Origin: Brytella acorum
Lineage (GTDB): Bacteria; Pseudomonadota; Alphaproteobacteria; Acetobacterales; Acetobacteraceae
Reading direction: 5' to 3'
DNA: 64,000 nucleotides
Assembly (NCBI RefSeq): GCF_029309905.1
Contig: NZ_JARBJP010000001.1
Coordinates: 434,001-498,000, forward strand
Shown: piece after piece, positions 29,242 to 38,577 of the stretch
Layout: each line of letters begins with the position of its first letter
How positions within the stretch are numbered: position 1 is the first letter of the stretch
Translations under genes and position numbers: made by a program
The notes under the pieces: generated by a model
The model's database searches: none
What the model was told of the DNA's origin: nothing
Seen by the model: the letters and a program-made list of their open reading frames with translations, nothing else

Positions 29242-30399
29242 ATGCGTTTTCATCCCGCCCTGTTCGGCCTCATTTTTCTGGCGATGACCGCCTGTCACCG
29301 CATGGGCGATGACGAGGATTATTCCGCGCGGGCGTACGCGTCGGCGGGAGAGGTGATTTCACTCAAGCATCAGGCGAGCGAGGCGCCCGGCACGACCTAT
29401 CGCATGGCCTATCGCTCCACGGATGCGCACCTGCCGCATCAGCTCGTGGCGGTGTCGGCGACCGTGATCGTGCCTTACGGCAGGCCGCCTTCTGGCGGAT
29501 GGCCGGTCGTGGCGTGGGCTCATGGGACGAGTGGCCTTGCCATTACCTGCGCGCCTTCGATCATGGGGATCGGCGGGCCACAGGCCAGCTTCTACGGGGC
29601 ATGGATCCGACGCGGGTTTGCGGTCGTCGGAACGGATTTTCCGGGGTTGGGCGAGGCCGGGACGCCGCTTTATCTGAATTCGCGTTCGGAAGGCATGGCC
29701 GTTCTGGATTCGGTGCGCGCCGCAACCCGGGCCGTGAGAGGGCTGAGCGACCGCGTGGTGCTGCTCGGCCACGATCAGGGCGCGCATGCCGTGATCGCGG
29801 CGGCGGGGATGGCCGCGGGTTACACGCCCGAACTTCAGATCCTGGGGACGATCGCGGTCGGGGCGCCCGATCCGGCCAACGATCCGCAGTTCTTTTCAGG
29901 TGTGCATGGCGAGAGCCGCTTTTCGCCCAATGTGTTCTACGCGCTGATGATGGGTGCTTCGCTCGGTCGGGCGGATTCGCAGTTTATTCCCGAACGCGCG
30001 TTCACGGACCGGGCCATGGAACTTTATGGCAAGGCATCCCGCGAGTGTCGCAGCGACGTCTTCGCCGCCATGGAGCATCGCCGTCTGACGCCGGCCAATG
30101 CTTTTGCTCCGGGGGTGGCGACGGCTCTCAAACCGGCTCTTGACTGGTCGCGCTACCCCACTTTGGCCCTCAAGCAACCGCTCATGCTGGCCATCGGCGG
30201 CGGGGATACGCAGATCCCTCTCGGCGTTCAGGAACGTCTCGGACAGAATCTATGCGCGGCAGGCACGCCTGTCAGCGTGTACCATTATGCCGGGGCGGAA
30301 CATACGCCTGTGCTGCGTCGCGCGCAGATGGACGCTCTGGACTTCGCGGACGGCCTCCTGTCCGGCCGGGCGCCCGCATCGACGTGTCATCCGGGCTGA
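29242..30399 (+). CDS. Lipase-fold lipoprotein with Asp at the nucleophile position
   Basis: 385 residues. Lipoprotein signal peptide (FGLIFLAMTAC). The body resembles the secretory lipase family (PF03583): WAHGTSGLAITCAPS, RRGFAVVGTDFPGLG, and YTPELQILGTIAVGAPDP. In relatives the nucleophile elbow is GHSQGGHA or GYSQGG; here it is GHDQGAHA, with Asp178 instead of Ser. The putative charge-relay Asp322 (GGGDTQIP) and His354 (AEHTPV) remain. Asp nucleophiles occur in haloalkane dehalogenases and epoxide hydrolases (GHDWG), so altered chemistry is possible; loss of activity is the alternative. ATG 29242, with TTG 29236 as an option. It is followed by a paralogue after four bases. Confidence 0.83.
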   Translation: MRFHPALFGLIFLAMTACHRMGDDEDYSARAYASAGEVISLKHQASEAPGTTYRMAYRSTDAHLPHQLVAVSATVIVPYGRPPSGGWPVVAWAHGTSGLAITCAPSIMGIGGPQASFYGAWIRRGFAVVGTDFPGLGEAGTPLYLNSRSEGMAVLDSVRAATRAVRGLSDRVVLLGHDQGAHAVIAAAGMAAGYTPELQILGTIAVGAPDPANDPQFFSGVHGESRFSPNVFYALMMGASLGRADSQFIPERAFTDRAMELYGKASRECRSDVFAAMEHRRLTPANAFAPGVATALKPALDWSRYPTLALKQPLMLAIGGGDTQIPLGVQERLGQNLCAAGTPVSVYHYAGAEHTPVLRRAQMDALDFADGLLSGRAPASTCHPG

Positions 30400-30403
30400 T
30401 CTC

Positions 30404-31594
30404 GTGGCAGGTCTTGGCGCATTTCCGAGAAGGATGTCCTGGGCAATCGCTCTGGCCGTGGGCCTGACGGGGACGCTGGGCGGCTGTGAGGCGCCACAGG
30501 TTGACGCGCCTCTTTCCTTTCGTCCCCAGCCGGGAGCGCTGATTTCGGTCATTCCGAAAGAGAACGACTTTCCCGGTCGCTCGGCGGTCGTGACCTATTA
30601 CACGACGGATGTTCTCGTCCCGGCCCATATGCTGACGGTCACTGCGATGGTGTTCACGCCCGCAGGACCGCCGCCGGTCGGGGGCTGGCCCGTCATGGCG
30701 TGGGGCGACGGAATGCCCGGACTGGCCGACGATTGCGCCCCCACAGCGACAGACGTATCGCGCGGTCCTTACGGCCCCTATCTTCTGTCCTGGCTCAAAC
30801 GCGGTTTCGCTGTGATCATGACGGACCAGCCAAGGCGCGGGCGGCCATTTTATCTGAACGCGCGGGAAGAAGGCATGAGCATGCTGGACGCCGTGCGCGC
30901 CGTCACGACGAATGACGGGCGTTTCAGTCGTCGCACCGTGCTGGCAGGGCATGGACCCGGCGCGCACGCCGCTCTTTCGGCGGCCGGAATGGTGGCGGAG
31001 TACGCGCCGGAGTTGCGGATCGGTGCGGTCGTGGTCAGCGGGGCGCCGTACTGGGACTCCCGCAGTGTGGCGATGCTGGCGGGGCAGGTCCGTGGGGAGA
31101 GCGGCCATCAACGTGATCCAGAACTGGGAGAACTGATGCTGATGGGCGCATCTCTCGCCGCGGCGATGCCGACAGGCGACGCCGCGCGGGCCTTTTCGCC
31201 GCAGGCCCGGACTGTCTATCAGCAGGCGGGAACACTCTGTCCGGTGCCCTTCATGGCACTTCTCGCGACTTCGGGCCTCACGCCCGCGACAGCGCTCACC
31301 GCTTCGGCGTTCGAGGATCTGAAACCGGCATTCGACTGGGCGGCCTACCCGACATTGCGTATCCAGGCCCCCGTTTTCTTCGCTATTGGCGGAAAGGACG
31401 TTCAGGTTCCCGGCGCCGCGCAGGATCGCCTCGCTGCCGATCTATGTCGCGCTGGCACCCGCATGCGGGTGCGCCATGACCCGGATCAGAACCACATGAG
31501 CGCGCTATTCGTGTCGAGCGACGAGGGCATGACCTTCGCGCAGAATGCCCTGCGCGGCGTCGAGCCGGGATCGGACTGCGCGGCGTTTCGATAA
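30404..31594 (+). CDS. Second lipase-fold lipoprotein, Gly at the nucleophile position
   Basis: About 396 residues and clearly a paralogue of the preceding gene: WPVMAWGDGMPGLADDCAPT, LKRGFAVIMTDQP, YAPELRIGAVVVSGAP and the closing C-terminal cysteine pattern align along the whole length. A twin-arginine-like PRR then hydrophobic run leads to lipobox L-G-G-C. The nucleophile elbow is GHGPGAHA (Gly184 replacing Ser), while Asp332 (GGKDVQVP) and His364 (QNHMSA) are kept. Probable pseudoenzyme or binding protein. The start is uncertain: GTG 30404 is used; ATG 30434 is the alternative. The four-base spacing from the first paralogue implies co-transcription. Confidence 0.8.
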   Translation: MAGLGAFPRRMSWAIALAVGLTGTLGGCEAPQVDAPLSFRPQPGALISVIPKENDFPGRSAVVTYYTTDVLVPAHMLTVTAMVFTPAGPPPVGGWPVMAWGDGMPGLADDCAPTATDVSRGPYGPYLLSWLKRGFAVIMTDQPRRGRPFYLNAREEGMSMLDAVRAVTTNDGRFSRRTVLAGHGPGAHAALSAAGMVAEYAPELRIGAVVVSGAPYWDSRSVAMLAGQVRGESGHQRDPELGELMLMGASLAAAMPTGDAARAFSPQARTVYQQAGTLCPVPFMALLATSGLTPATALTASAFEDLKPAFDWAAYPTLRIQAPVFFAIGGKDVQVPGAAQDRLAADLCRAGTRMRVRHDPDQNHMSALFVSSDEGMTFAQNALRGVEPGSDCAAFR

Positions 31595-31605
31595 AAATTG
31601 TCGGG

Positions 31606-32364
31606 TCAGGATACGACGCTGATCCGACGGATCATGGGATCGCCCTGAAATGTGGACGGGCCGGTATGGCTCAGTTTCGGACCCCGATGCAGCCAGACTT
31701 CGCCGCCGAGTTTCCGCCAGCGGTGGCAGAAGGTGAAATCCTCGCTCAGATAGGTCTGCGTTTCCGGGTCGATCATGCAGTCGAAGAGCGCGTAGGCGTC
31801 CTGTTCCGGCGATGCGTCGGTCGTTGGGGCGTCGATCCTTCGATAGCGCGTTTCCGGGTGCGCCGTGCGCAGGCGTGCGACGACCTCGCGTTCGATCAGC
31901 AGGAAACCGGTGCCCAGATAGGCGACTTTCGCCAGAGGCTCTCCGGCTTTCGTGCCGGCCTGTTCATAGATGGAAGCGCAGTCGCCGACATAGCGCAGAC
32001 TCGCGGTTTCAGGCGGCTCGCCAAGAGCCATCAGGCGGCTTGTCGCGTTGTCCCAGTATCGCGCCTTGAGGGGATAGGCGCCACCGATGACGGGTTTTTC
32101 CGCGGCCAGAAGAGCTTCGATATCTGAGACCGAAAAGCCGATATCGCTGTCGACAAACAGGATGTGCGACGCATCCGTGCGCGTGAAAAACTGATGCAGC
32201 AGCGTGTTGCGGGCGCGGGTTATCAGGGCGTCGTCGCCGATGGTAGCCAGAGTGACCTGGATGCCGCGCTGACCGGCCTCCATGACGCAACCGAGAACGG
32301 ACTGCATGTAGCTCTGGGTCAGCAGGCCGCCATAGCATGGCGTGGCGAGAAAGATATGGGGCAT
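31606..32364 (-). CDS. GT-A fold glycosyltransferase-like protein
   Basis: 252 residues resembling family 2-type glycosyltransferases: ITRARNTLLHQFF, then HILFVDSDIGFS carrying a D-x-D-like metal motif, VIGGAYPLK, and a C-terminal SEDFTFCHRWRKLGGEVWLH that corresponds to the E/D-D acceptor region. Relatives are found in phages and bacterial glycan gene sets. No sugar-nucleotide or export genes are adjacent, so the acceptor is unknown. AGGACACC precedes ATG 32364. Convergent with the lipoprotein pair. Confidence 0.78.
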   Translation of the reverse strand: MPHIFLATPCYGGLLTQSYMQSVLGCVMEAGQRGIQVTLATIGDDALITRARNTLLHQFFTRTDASHILFVDSDIGFSVSDIEALLAAEKPVIGGAYPLKARYWDNATSRLMALGEPPETASLRYVGDCASIYEQAGTKAGEPLAKVAYLGTGFLLIEREVVARLRTAHPETRYRRIDAPTTDASPEQDAYALFDCMIDPETQTYLSEDFTFCHRWRKLGGEVWLHRGPKLSHTGPSTFQGDPMIRRISVVS

Positions 32365-32445
32365 GGTGTCCTGACGCTCGGTGATCGTGGCGTCAGTCTG
32401 CCGATCAGGAGTTTCGGACGGGTTAATGCCGGGTGGGTTTATGTG

Positions 32446-33804
32446 TCAGCCGCTGGTGCCAAGTCCGAGCTGGTTCGTCAGAATGAGATAAAACAGAAAG
32501 ATCGCGTCCAGTCCGAGCAGCGTCGGGGTGAGACGCGCGAACTGTCGCGTGGCCATGAGCAACACGGAGTAAAAAATCAGGCCAAGCGCTAGGCTGTACA
32601 TGAAATTTCCGGTCAGTACGGCGATCAGCAGCATCAGCAGGGGCGTCATGACGGCTTCGGGAGCACGGTCCTGCATCGAGAAGATATGCGAGAGCATCCC
32701 CAGTCCGACCAGGATCAGAACGGGGGCGGTCGCGATGGCCGGTATGATCGTGATAATGGGCCAGAAGACGGCGGACGCCAGAAAGAGAAGTGCGACGACA
32801 ACGGCGGTCAGACCCGTGCGCCCGCCCGCTTCCACGCCGACGAGGCTCTCGATATAGGCCGAGACCGTGCATGTCCCCAGGGCGCTCCCGATCATGCTGG
32901 CCGCGCCGTCGGCGGCGAAGGCGGCGCGGCTGGGTGTCGGTGTGCCGTCCGCCTGGAGAATCCCGGCCCGGCCGGTGATGCTGAACATCGTGCCCGTGGC
33001 GTCGAAGAAGTCGCTGATGAGGAAATAGAGGGTGATGGGAAGCAGAAGGCCGAGATGCGAGGCGAAGTCGTGAAAATCGAACGCGAAGAGAAGATGCGTG
33101 GGGTAATGCGGCCATTCCGCGAGGTGTTCCGGCCAGCGCGTTATCGGATGACCGTGATCGTTGAGGAACAGGCCCGCGATCGTGACGACGGCGATCGCCA
33201 GCAGGAGGCCACCCGTCAGGCGACAGACGGTCGCGATGGCTGCGACTCCCAGGCCGCCCAGACAGAGCAGGACGGCCGGGTTTCCCAGTTCTCCAAAGTG
33301 AAACCCGTCCGCCGCCGGAACGGCCAGGCCACCTGTGATCATGCCGATCCGCGCGATGAAAATGCCGATCGCGACCTGAATGCCCATCACTACGGGCTGC
33401 GGGAAGGCCCGCACGAGCTTTTCGCGCAACCTCGAGACCGAGAGCGCCGTAAAAGCCGTTCCTCCGAGCAGAATGATGGTGAATGCCGTGGCGGGTGCCA
33501 CGTGCATCTGCTGGACGACGACCTGCGCGAAAATGACGTTGCTGCTCATCGCTGGCGCCAGGGCGATCGGCAGGTTGGCGACAAGGGCCATCAGCAGAGT
33601 TCCGCAGAAGGCGGCTGCGATGGTCGTCATGATCATGTCATGGCGGTCCAGCCCCGCAGCGCCCATGATCGCCGGATTGACCGCCATGATGTAGGCCATC
33701 GCACCGAACGTGGTCAGACCCGCCAGAATCTCACGTTGCGGGGTGGAGCCGCGCTCCGAGATGCTGAAATGACGGTCGAGCCATGACGGGGATTTCTGAG
33801 GCAA
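32446..33804 (-). CDS. NCS2 family nucleobase permease (AzgA-like)
   Basis: Inner-membrane purine or related base transporter of 452 residues with about 12-14 hydrophobic segments. AYIMAVNPAIM, PIALAPAMSSNVIFA and the SYIESLVGVEAGGRTG-type motif (seen here as SAYIESLVGVEAGGRTG) place it in the adenine/hypoxanthine/guanine (AzgA, GhxP/AdeP) branch rather than the uracil/xanthine branch. Translation is from TTG 33804 with GGGAG ten bases upstream. Uptake of adenine, guanine or hypoxanthine is likely but not distinguishable here. Confidence 0.92.
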   Translation of the reverse strand: MPQKSPSWLDRHFSISERGSTPQREILAGLTTFGAMAYIMAVNPAIMGAAGLDRHDMIMTTIAAAFCGTLLMALVANLPIALAPAMSSNVIFAQVVVQQMHVAPATAFTIILLGGTAFTALSVSRLREKLVRAFPQPVVMGIQVAIGIFIARIGMITGGLAVPAADGFHFGELGNPAVLLCLGGLGVAAIATVCRLTGGLLLAIAVVTIAGLFLNDHGHPITRWPEHLAEWPHYPTHLLFAFDFHDFASHLGLLLPITLYFLISDFFDATGTMFSITGRAGILQADGTPTPSRAAFAADGAASMIGSALGTCTVSAYIESLVGVEAGGRTGLTAVVVALLFLASAVFWPIITIIPAIATAPVLILVGLGMLSHIFSMQDRAPEAVMTPLLMLLIAVLTGNFMYSLALGLIFYSVLLMATRQFARLTPTLLGLDAIFLFYLILTNQLGLGTSG

Positions 33805-33919
33805 GAAGGTCTGTCTCCCGACAATGCGTCATGATGCCCATGGGGGAGGGGCTGGAACGTCCGGTGGGAGACATGATGTTCGTTGCGATGACGTTCCGCA
33901 AGTCCGCTATTCAACGCCG

Positions 33920-35164
33920 CTACTGGAGATCCGCGTAGGCGGGGGTCAGCGCGGCGCGGAGATCCCTGAACGTCCCGTCGCCGGTCTGGCCTACGAGACC
34001 CAGAAGATGAAGCACAAGAGGCTGTATGTCGGTATTGTTGATGGGCGCGAGCTTCGTGCCGCGCGCAAACGCGGGGCCATTGCCGATAAAGATCGCGGTC
34101 ATCTCTGGCGCCGCCGGGTCGTAGCCATGAGCGCCTCCGTGAACCGGATGCGTATCGCGCGGGCCGGTCAGAACCCACCCCACGTCAGCCAGGCAGATAA
34201 ATGCCGGAACGCGGGCGTTTCGACCGTAATGCAGCCGCTCCGGGATATGCTCCTTGGGCCAGCACTGGACGTGATCGTGCGGTTTGGCCAGGGCGTCGGC
34301 CAGGGACCGTTCATGACCCGGCGTCGGATTGATGCCTGCATAGGCGCCGGACGTGACGATCTCCATCTCTCCGACCGGCGCCAGACGGGACAGGGGAATG
34401 GCGCGATGCGGGCTTATCTGAGCCATGCCGTGATCGGAAACGATGATGATGTTCGCGATGATATGGTTCTGTCGCAGACCGTCGAGCAGCATCCCGACCG
34501 CGTGATCGACGGTTGCCGCGGCCGTATGTCGGGCTTCGGAATTCGGCCCGTCGCTGTGACCCGCATGATCGACGTCTTCGAGATAGATCGTCGTCAGAAC
34601 GGGACGTTCGGCCACAGGTCTCTGAAACCATCCAAGAACGCGGGTGATGCGGTCATCGGCCGACAGGGTCTTGTCGTAATGCGCCCAGTCATCCGGCAGG
34701 ACGCCCTTGATCGGCGTATCCGTGCCCGGCCAGAACATCGACGCCGCATGCAGCCCATGGGTTTCCGCCGTGACCCAGACCGGTTCCGCGCCATCCCACC
34801 AACGCGGATCCTGCAACCCCGTTCCGCGCGAGACATCGAAGACTTCGTCAGGAATAGCCGGGTCCAGCATCCGGTTGCCGACGATGCCGTGCATGTCCGG
34901 GCGAAGGCCGGTGACGAGCGTATAGTGGTTGGGAAATGTCACGGACGGAAAAGACGGATGCATGTCGGCCACGGCGCCGGTGTCGGCGAGGTGATCGAGC
35001 GTCGGCGTATCGCCCTGGTAGAGATAGTCGTTTCTGAACCCGTCGAGCGAAATCATGATGACAGGCACCGGGCCGCCACCCGGACTCGTCGGAAAGGAGG
35101 TTTCAGGCTGAGCACAGCCCGAGAGAATCGTCAGGAACAGGAGGCATAGGGGCAGACGGCGCAT
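33920..35164 (-). CDS. Lipoprotein nucleotide pyrophosphatase/phosphodiesterase (ENPP, alkaline phosphatase superfamily)
   Basis: 414 residues with lipoprotein signal LPLCLLFLTILSGC. The catalytic core has the metal motif MISLDGFRNDY, the threonine nucleophile in SVTFPNHYTLVTG, LEDVDHAGHSDGP, and IIVSDHGM plus a late HGG/GAHGYD: the full set of two-zinc ligands of the ENPP family. Relatives hydrolyse nucleotides, phospholipid headgroups or phosphodiesters in the periplasm. ATG 35164 is preferred over an upstream ATG at 35224 because it begins at the signal peptide. No ribosome site is clear. Confidence 0.9.
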   Translation of the reverse strand: MRRLPLCLLFLTILSGCAQPETSFPTSPGGGPVPVIMISLDGFRNDYLYQGDTPTLDHLADTGAVADMHPSFPSVTFPNHYTLVTGLRPDMHGIVGNRMLDPAIPDEVFDVSRGTGLQDPRWWDGAEPVWVTAETHGLHAASMFWPGTDTPIKGVLPDDWAHYDKTLSADDRITRVLGWFQRPVAERPVLTTIYLEDVDHAGHSDGPNSEARHTAAATVDHAVGMLLDGLRQNHIIANIIIVSDHGMAQISPHRAIPLSRLAPVGEMEIVTSGAYAGINPTPGHERSLADALAKPHDHVQCWPKEHIPERLHYGRNARVPAFICLADVGWVLTGPRDTHPVHGGAHGYDPAAPEMTAIFIGNGPAFARGTKLAPINNTDIQPLVLHLLGLVGQTGDGTFRDLRAALTPAYADLQ

Positions 35165-35294
35165 GTACCGACAGTGACAGCGCGGACGTGCGCGATCAAT
35201 CTGTTGCGGCGACCTGTCGTTCATTTTAAAGATCGGAGGTTCGGCGCAGCGGTGCTCTTCAATGTTCCCGACGCGCCCGCCTCCCGGAGCAGGC

Positions 35295-37097
35295 TCAGTC
35301 CATTTTCAGGGCGGCGAGGAAGGCGCTCTGCGGAATTTCGACCTTGCCGAACTGCCGCATGCGCTTTTTACCCTCTTTCTGCTTCTCCAGCAGTTTCCGT
35401 TTGCGGCTGATGTCACCGCCATAGCACTTGGCGGTCACGTCTTTCGACATGGCGCCGATGGTCTCGCGGGCGATGACACGCGAGCCGATCGCGGCCTGAA
35501 TGGCAATCTTGAAAAGCTGCCGCGGGATCAAGTCCTTGAGTTTCGCGCAGATCGCGCGACCGCGATTTTCGGCCACGGTGCGATGCGCGACGAACGCGAG
35601 CGCGTCCACAGGCTCCTGATTGACGAGAATGGAGATGCGGACGAGATCGCTCTCTTCATAGCCGTCCATGTGATAGTCGAAGCTCGCATAGCCGCGCGTC
35701 AGTGATTTCAGGCGATCATAGAAGTCGAAGACGACTTCGTTCAGCGGCAGCTTGTAGACGGCCATCGCGCGGTTGCCGACATAGGTGAGGTCGAGCTGCA
35801 CGCCGCGACGCTCGCTGCACAGCGTCAGCACCGCGCCGAGATATTCGTCCTGGACAAGAATCGTCGCCTTGATCCACGGCTCCTCGATGGAGGCGATCTT
35901 GCCGATATCGGGCATGTCGGCGGGGTTGTGCAGGTCTTCCTTCGTCCCGTCCGTCATGGTCATTTTGTAGACGACGGACGGGGCGGTCGCGATGAGATTG
36001 AGGTCGAATTCGCGCGACAGGCGCTCCTGGATGATTTCGAGATGGAGCAGTCCGAGGAAGCCGCAGCGAAAACCGAAGCCGAGTGCGGCGGACGTTTCCG
36101 CTTCGAAGTGAAAAGACGCGTCGTTGAGGCGCAGCTTGCCCAGCGATTCGCGCAGCTTTTCGAAGTCATCGGCATCTACGGGGAAGAGACCGCACCACAC
36201 GACCGGGATCGATGGCTTGAACCCTGCGAGCGCCGCCGGGGCCGGATGGCGATCCAGGGTGATGGTGTCACCGACGGCGACATCCGCGACCGTCTTGATG
36301 GCGGCGTTGATGTAACCCATCTCGCCCGGACCAAGTTCGTCGACATTGGTCATCTTGGGCAGGAAAACGCCGACCTGATCGACATGGTAGGTCGATCCTG
36401 CCTGCATCATGCGGATGCGGTCGCCGCGTTTGACGGTGCCGTTCATCACGCGGATCAGGATGATGACGCCGAGATACGGATCATACCAGCTATCGACGAG
36501 AAGCGCCTGAAGCGGTGCGTCGCGATCGCCCTTTGGAGCGGGCAGCCGCGTCACGAGCGCATCGAGCACGCCCTCGATGTTCAGACCGGTCTTGGCGGAA
36601 ACTTCCACCGCGTCGTCGGCCGGAATGCCGATCACTTCCTCGATCTGCGCGCGGACGCGCTCCACATCGGCCGCCGGGAGATCGACCTTGTTCAGGACCG
36701 GGACGATCTCGTGGTTCGCGTCGATGGCCTGATAGACATTGGCCAGAGTTTGCGCTTCGACGCCCTGGGAGGCATCCACGACCAGAAGCGAGCCTTCGCA
36801 TGCCGCGAGCGAGCGGCTGACCTCGTAGGCGAAGTCCACGTGGCCCGGCGTATCCATCAGGTTGAGGATATAGGTCTTGCCGTCCTTGGCCGGATAGGTC
36901 AGGCGGACGGTCTGGGCTTTGATGGTGATGCCGCGCTCCTGCTCCAGCTCCATGCTGTCGAGCACCTGCGCTTTCATCTCGCGCTCGGTCAGCGCGCCAC
37001 ATGCCTGGATCAGACGATCGGCAAGCGTCGATTTGCCATGGTCGATATGGGCGATGATCGAGAAATTACGAATCTGGGAAAGCGGAGTGGCGGTCAT
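35295..37097 (-). CDS. lepA: Elongation factor 4 (LepA)
   Basis: Ribosome-associated GTPase that back-translocates or assists initiation under stress; 600 residues, as usual. G1 [11 protein letters not shown]2 region [10 protein letters not shown]3 DTPGH and G4 NKVD are intact, as is the LepA-specific C-terminal domain ending [20 protein letters not shown] at 37097. A 42-residue protein gene lies 77 bases upstream on the same strand and may share a transcript. Confidence 0.98.
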   Translation of the reverse strand: MTATPLSQIRNFSIIAHIDHGKSTLADRLIQACGALTEREMKAQVLDSMELEQERGITIKAQTVRLTYPAKDGKTYILNLMDTPGHVDFAYEVSRSLAACEGSLLVVDASQGVEAQTLANVYQAIDANHEIVPVLNKVDLPAADVERVRAQIEEVIGIPADDAVEVSAKTGLNIEGVLDALVTRLPAPKGDRDAPLQALLVDSWYDPYLGVIILIRVMNGTVKRGDRIRMMQAGSTYHVDQVGVFLPKMTNVDELGPGEMGYINAAIKTVADVAVGDTITLDRHPAPAALAGFKPSIPVVWCGLFPVDADDFEKLRESLGKLRLNDASFHFEAETSAALGFGFRCGFLGLLHLEIIQERLSREFDLNLIATAPSVVYKMTMTDGTKEDLHNPADMPDIGKIASIEEPWIKATILVQDEYLGAVLTLCSERRGVQLDLTYVGNRAMAVYKLPLNEVVFDFYDRLKSLTRGYASFDYHMDGYEESDLVRISILVNQEPVDALAFVAHRTVAENRGRAICAKLKDLIPRQLFKIAIQAAIGSRVIARETIGAMSKDVTAKCYGGDISRKRKLLEKQKEGKKRMRQFGKVEIPQSAFLAALKMD

Positions 37098-37174
37098 GGT
37101 GCGCTACATAGAGGATCGCCGGAGCAATGTCAGCGCCTCCTTGCAGGCAATTATTGCCGTTCTCCGGGTTCTGC

Positions 37175-37303
37175 CTATTTTTTGGGACGGTCGGGATCTT
37201 CCTGCGATGGCGGGTCGCTCGCCGGGAAGCTCTCCTTGAGGGCTTCGTCGAGGTCCCGCTCTTTTTTCGCAGGTTCTTTCTTGCCGTGCTCTTTGGCGGT
37301 CAT
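37175..37303 (-). CDS. Small SFPASDPP-motif protein, 42 residues
   Basis: A very short reading frame with an excellent ribosome site, GAAGGAG seven bases before ATG 37303, ending in TAG. The sequence is charged and disordered-looking, with LDEALKESFPASDPPS in the middle; this motif is the hallmark of a small family of unknown function that is common in alphaproteobacteria. It probably acts in the cytosol. A weak EcfG-like pair (GAAAC and GTT, 17 apart, about 37410-37437 on the minus strand) lies upstream, which would point to the general stress response, but the match is incomplete. Located just upstream of lepA. Confidence 0.72.
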   Translation of the reverse strand: MTAKEHGKKEPAKKERDLDEALKESFPASDPPSQEDPDRPKK

Positions 37304-37511
37304 GATGAACTCCTTCGCAGTGCGACGGACGCTTCCACGATCATGGCTGTCCGCTCACGCGTTGAGCGTATTCGCAGATCATGATGTTCGGGCGATCTCG
37401 CTTCGACTCAACGCAAGCGTCTTTAAGAAGTTTCCCCGTCAGATCGAAGCATGTCCACGAAGGGCATCCGCCCGATCGTTTTATGGGGGCGGCTTTGGTG
37501 ACCAGCCAAAG

Positions 37512-37547
37512 ATACCGAGATGACGTCTGGAGACGTCATCTCGGTAT
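37512..37547. repeat. Perfect 16-bp inverted repeat, four-base loop
   Basis: ATACCGAGATGACGTC and its complement at 37532-37547 around the loop TGGA, 20 bases beyond the stop of the MotB-like gene. No T run follows on the minus strand. It probably acts as a terminator or mRNA-stabilising hairpin for the OmpA/MotA/MotB-like operon. Confidence 0.7.
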
Positions 37548-37566
37548 GATCGTTCATCATAATCGT

Positions 37567-38568
37567 TCATCGATCGGTCAGGCGGAACTCGATACGGCGG
37601 TTACGCGCATAGGCCTGTGCCGTATTGCCGCTGTCTAGTGGCTGGTAATCCGCAAAGCCGGTCGCAGCCAGATGGCGCGGATCGACGCCCTGCTGGATCA
37701 GCAGCTTCACGACCATGATCGCGCGTTCTGACGACAGCTCCCAGTTGCTGGGAAACTTGCTGTGGATCGGCTGCTTGTCGGCGTGCCCGTCGACCCGCAA
37801 AATCCATGGAATATCTTTCGGGATCTGCCCCGAGACCTGCTTGAACGTCGTTGCCAGTGTCCTGATTTCCTTCACGCCTTCGGGCGTGAGGTCCGCACTG
37901 CCCTCGGGGAAGAGAACGGAGCTCTGGAACACGAAACGGTCGCCGACGATCTCCACGCCCTTCTGGTTCTTCATGGCCTCGCGCATGCGACCGAAGAATT
38001 CCGAACGATAACGCTTGAGCTGGTTGACCTTGTCGGCAAGTGCCAGGTTCAGGCGATTGCCCAGGTCCTTGATCTGCTCCTCGCGCGACGCGACATCCTT
38101 TTTGCTGATGTCCAGAGCGTCACTGATGGCCTTGAGCTGGATATTGAGCTGTTCGATCTGGGACTTCAGCTCGGTAATGGTGGCCTGATCGGATTGCGTG
38201 GCCTGCCCGGCGGAGGCCAGCGCCTGATCCTTCTGGGCGATCGTGCCGTTAAGCGTTCCGACCTGCGTCGTCAGCGCATCGGCTTCCGCCTTAAGATGAT
38301 CGCGTTCACTGGTGAGGGACGCGACCATCGCATCCAGCGAACGGTTACGGTTTTCACTCAAGGACAGCGTGTGTTGCAGTTCCGCCAGTTGAGCCTTGAT
38401 CGCGTCCAGCGCATGCGTTCGCTGACTGAGGGAAACCGATAGAAACTGCTGGCCGAGCACGAAAACCAGCAGGACGAATGTGACGACCATCAGCAGCGTG
38501 GACAGGGCGTCCACATAGCCGGGCCAGGCGTCAAGACCATTATGGGAGGTGCGGCGGCGGCGGGCCAT
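37567..38568 (-). CDS. MotB/OmpA-like peptidoglycan-binding stator protein
   Basis: 333 residues. One N-terminal transmembrane helix (about 19-42) starts with YVDALSTLLMV; Asp20 sits where MotB/ZorB carry the proton-binding aspartate. A long coiled coil (about 55-190) connects to a C-terminal OmpA/MotB domain with GVDPRHLAATGFADYQPL and NRRIEFRLTDR for peptidoglycan binding. Last gene of a three-gene set, nine bases after the MotA-like gene. No flagellar genes are in the window. It most resembles the MotB part of envelope proton-channel complexes rather than a flagellar stator. Confidence 0.85.
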   Translation of the reverse strand: MARRRRTSHNGLDAWPGYVDALSTLLMVVTFVLLVFVLGQQFLSVSLSQRTHALDAIKAQLAELQHTLSLSENRNRSLDAMVASLTSERDHLKAEADALTTQVGTLNGTIAQKDQALASAGQATQSDQATITELKSQIEQLNIQLKAISDALDISKKDVASREEQIKDLGNRLNLALADKVNQLKRYRSEFFGRMREAMKNQKGVEIVGDRFVFQSSVLFPEGSADLTPEGVKEIRTLATTFKQVSGQIPKDIPWILRVDGHADKQPIHSKFPSNWELSSERAIMVVKLLIQQGVDPRHLAATGFADYQPLDSGNTAQAYARNRRIEFRLTDR

Positions 38569-38577
38569 ATGCGGGGC

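Noticed and set aside
30098-30403. Upstream extension of the second lipoprotein
   Set aside because: It lies inside the preceding paralogue in another frame and puts the signal peptide far from the N-terminus.
35928-37523. 531-residue plus-strand open frame
   Set aside because: Antisense of lepA and runs through the small SFPASDPP gene; no recognisable protein features.
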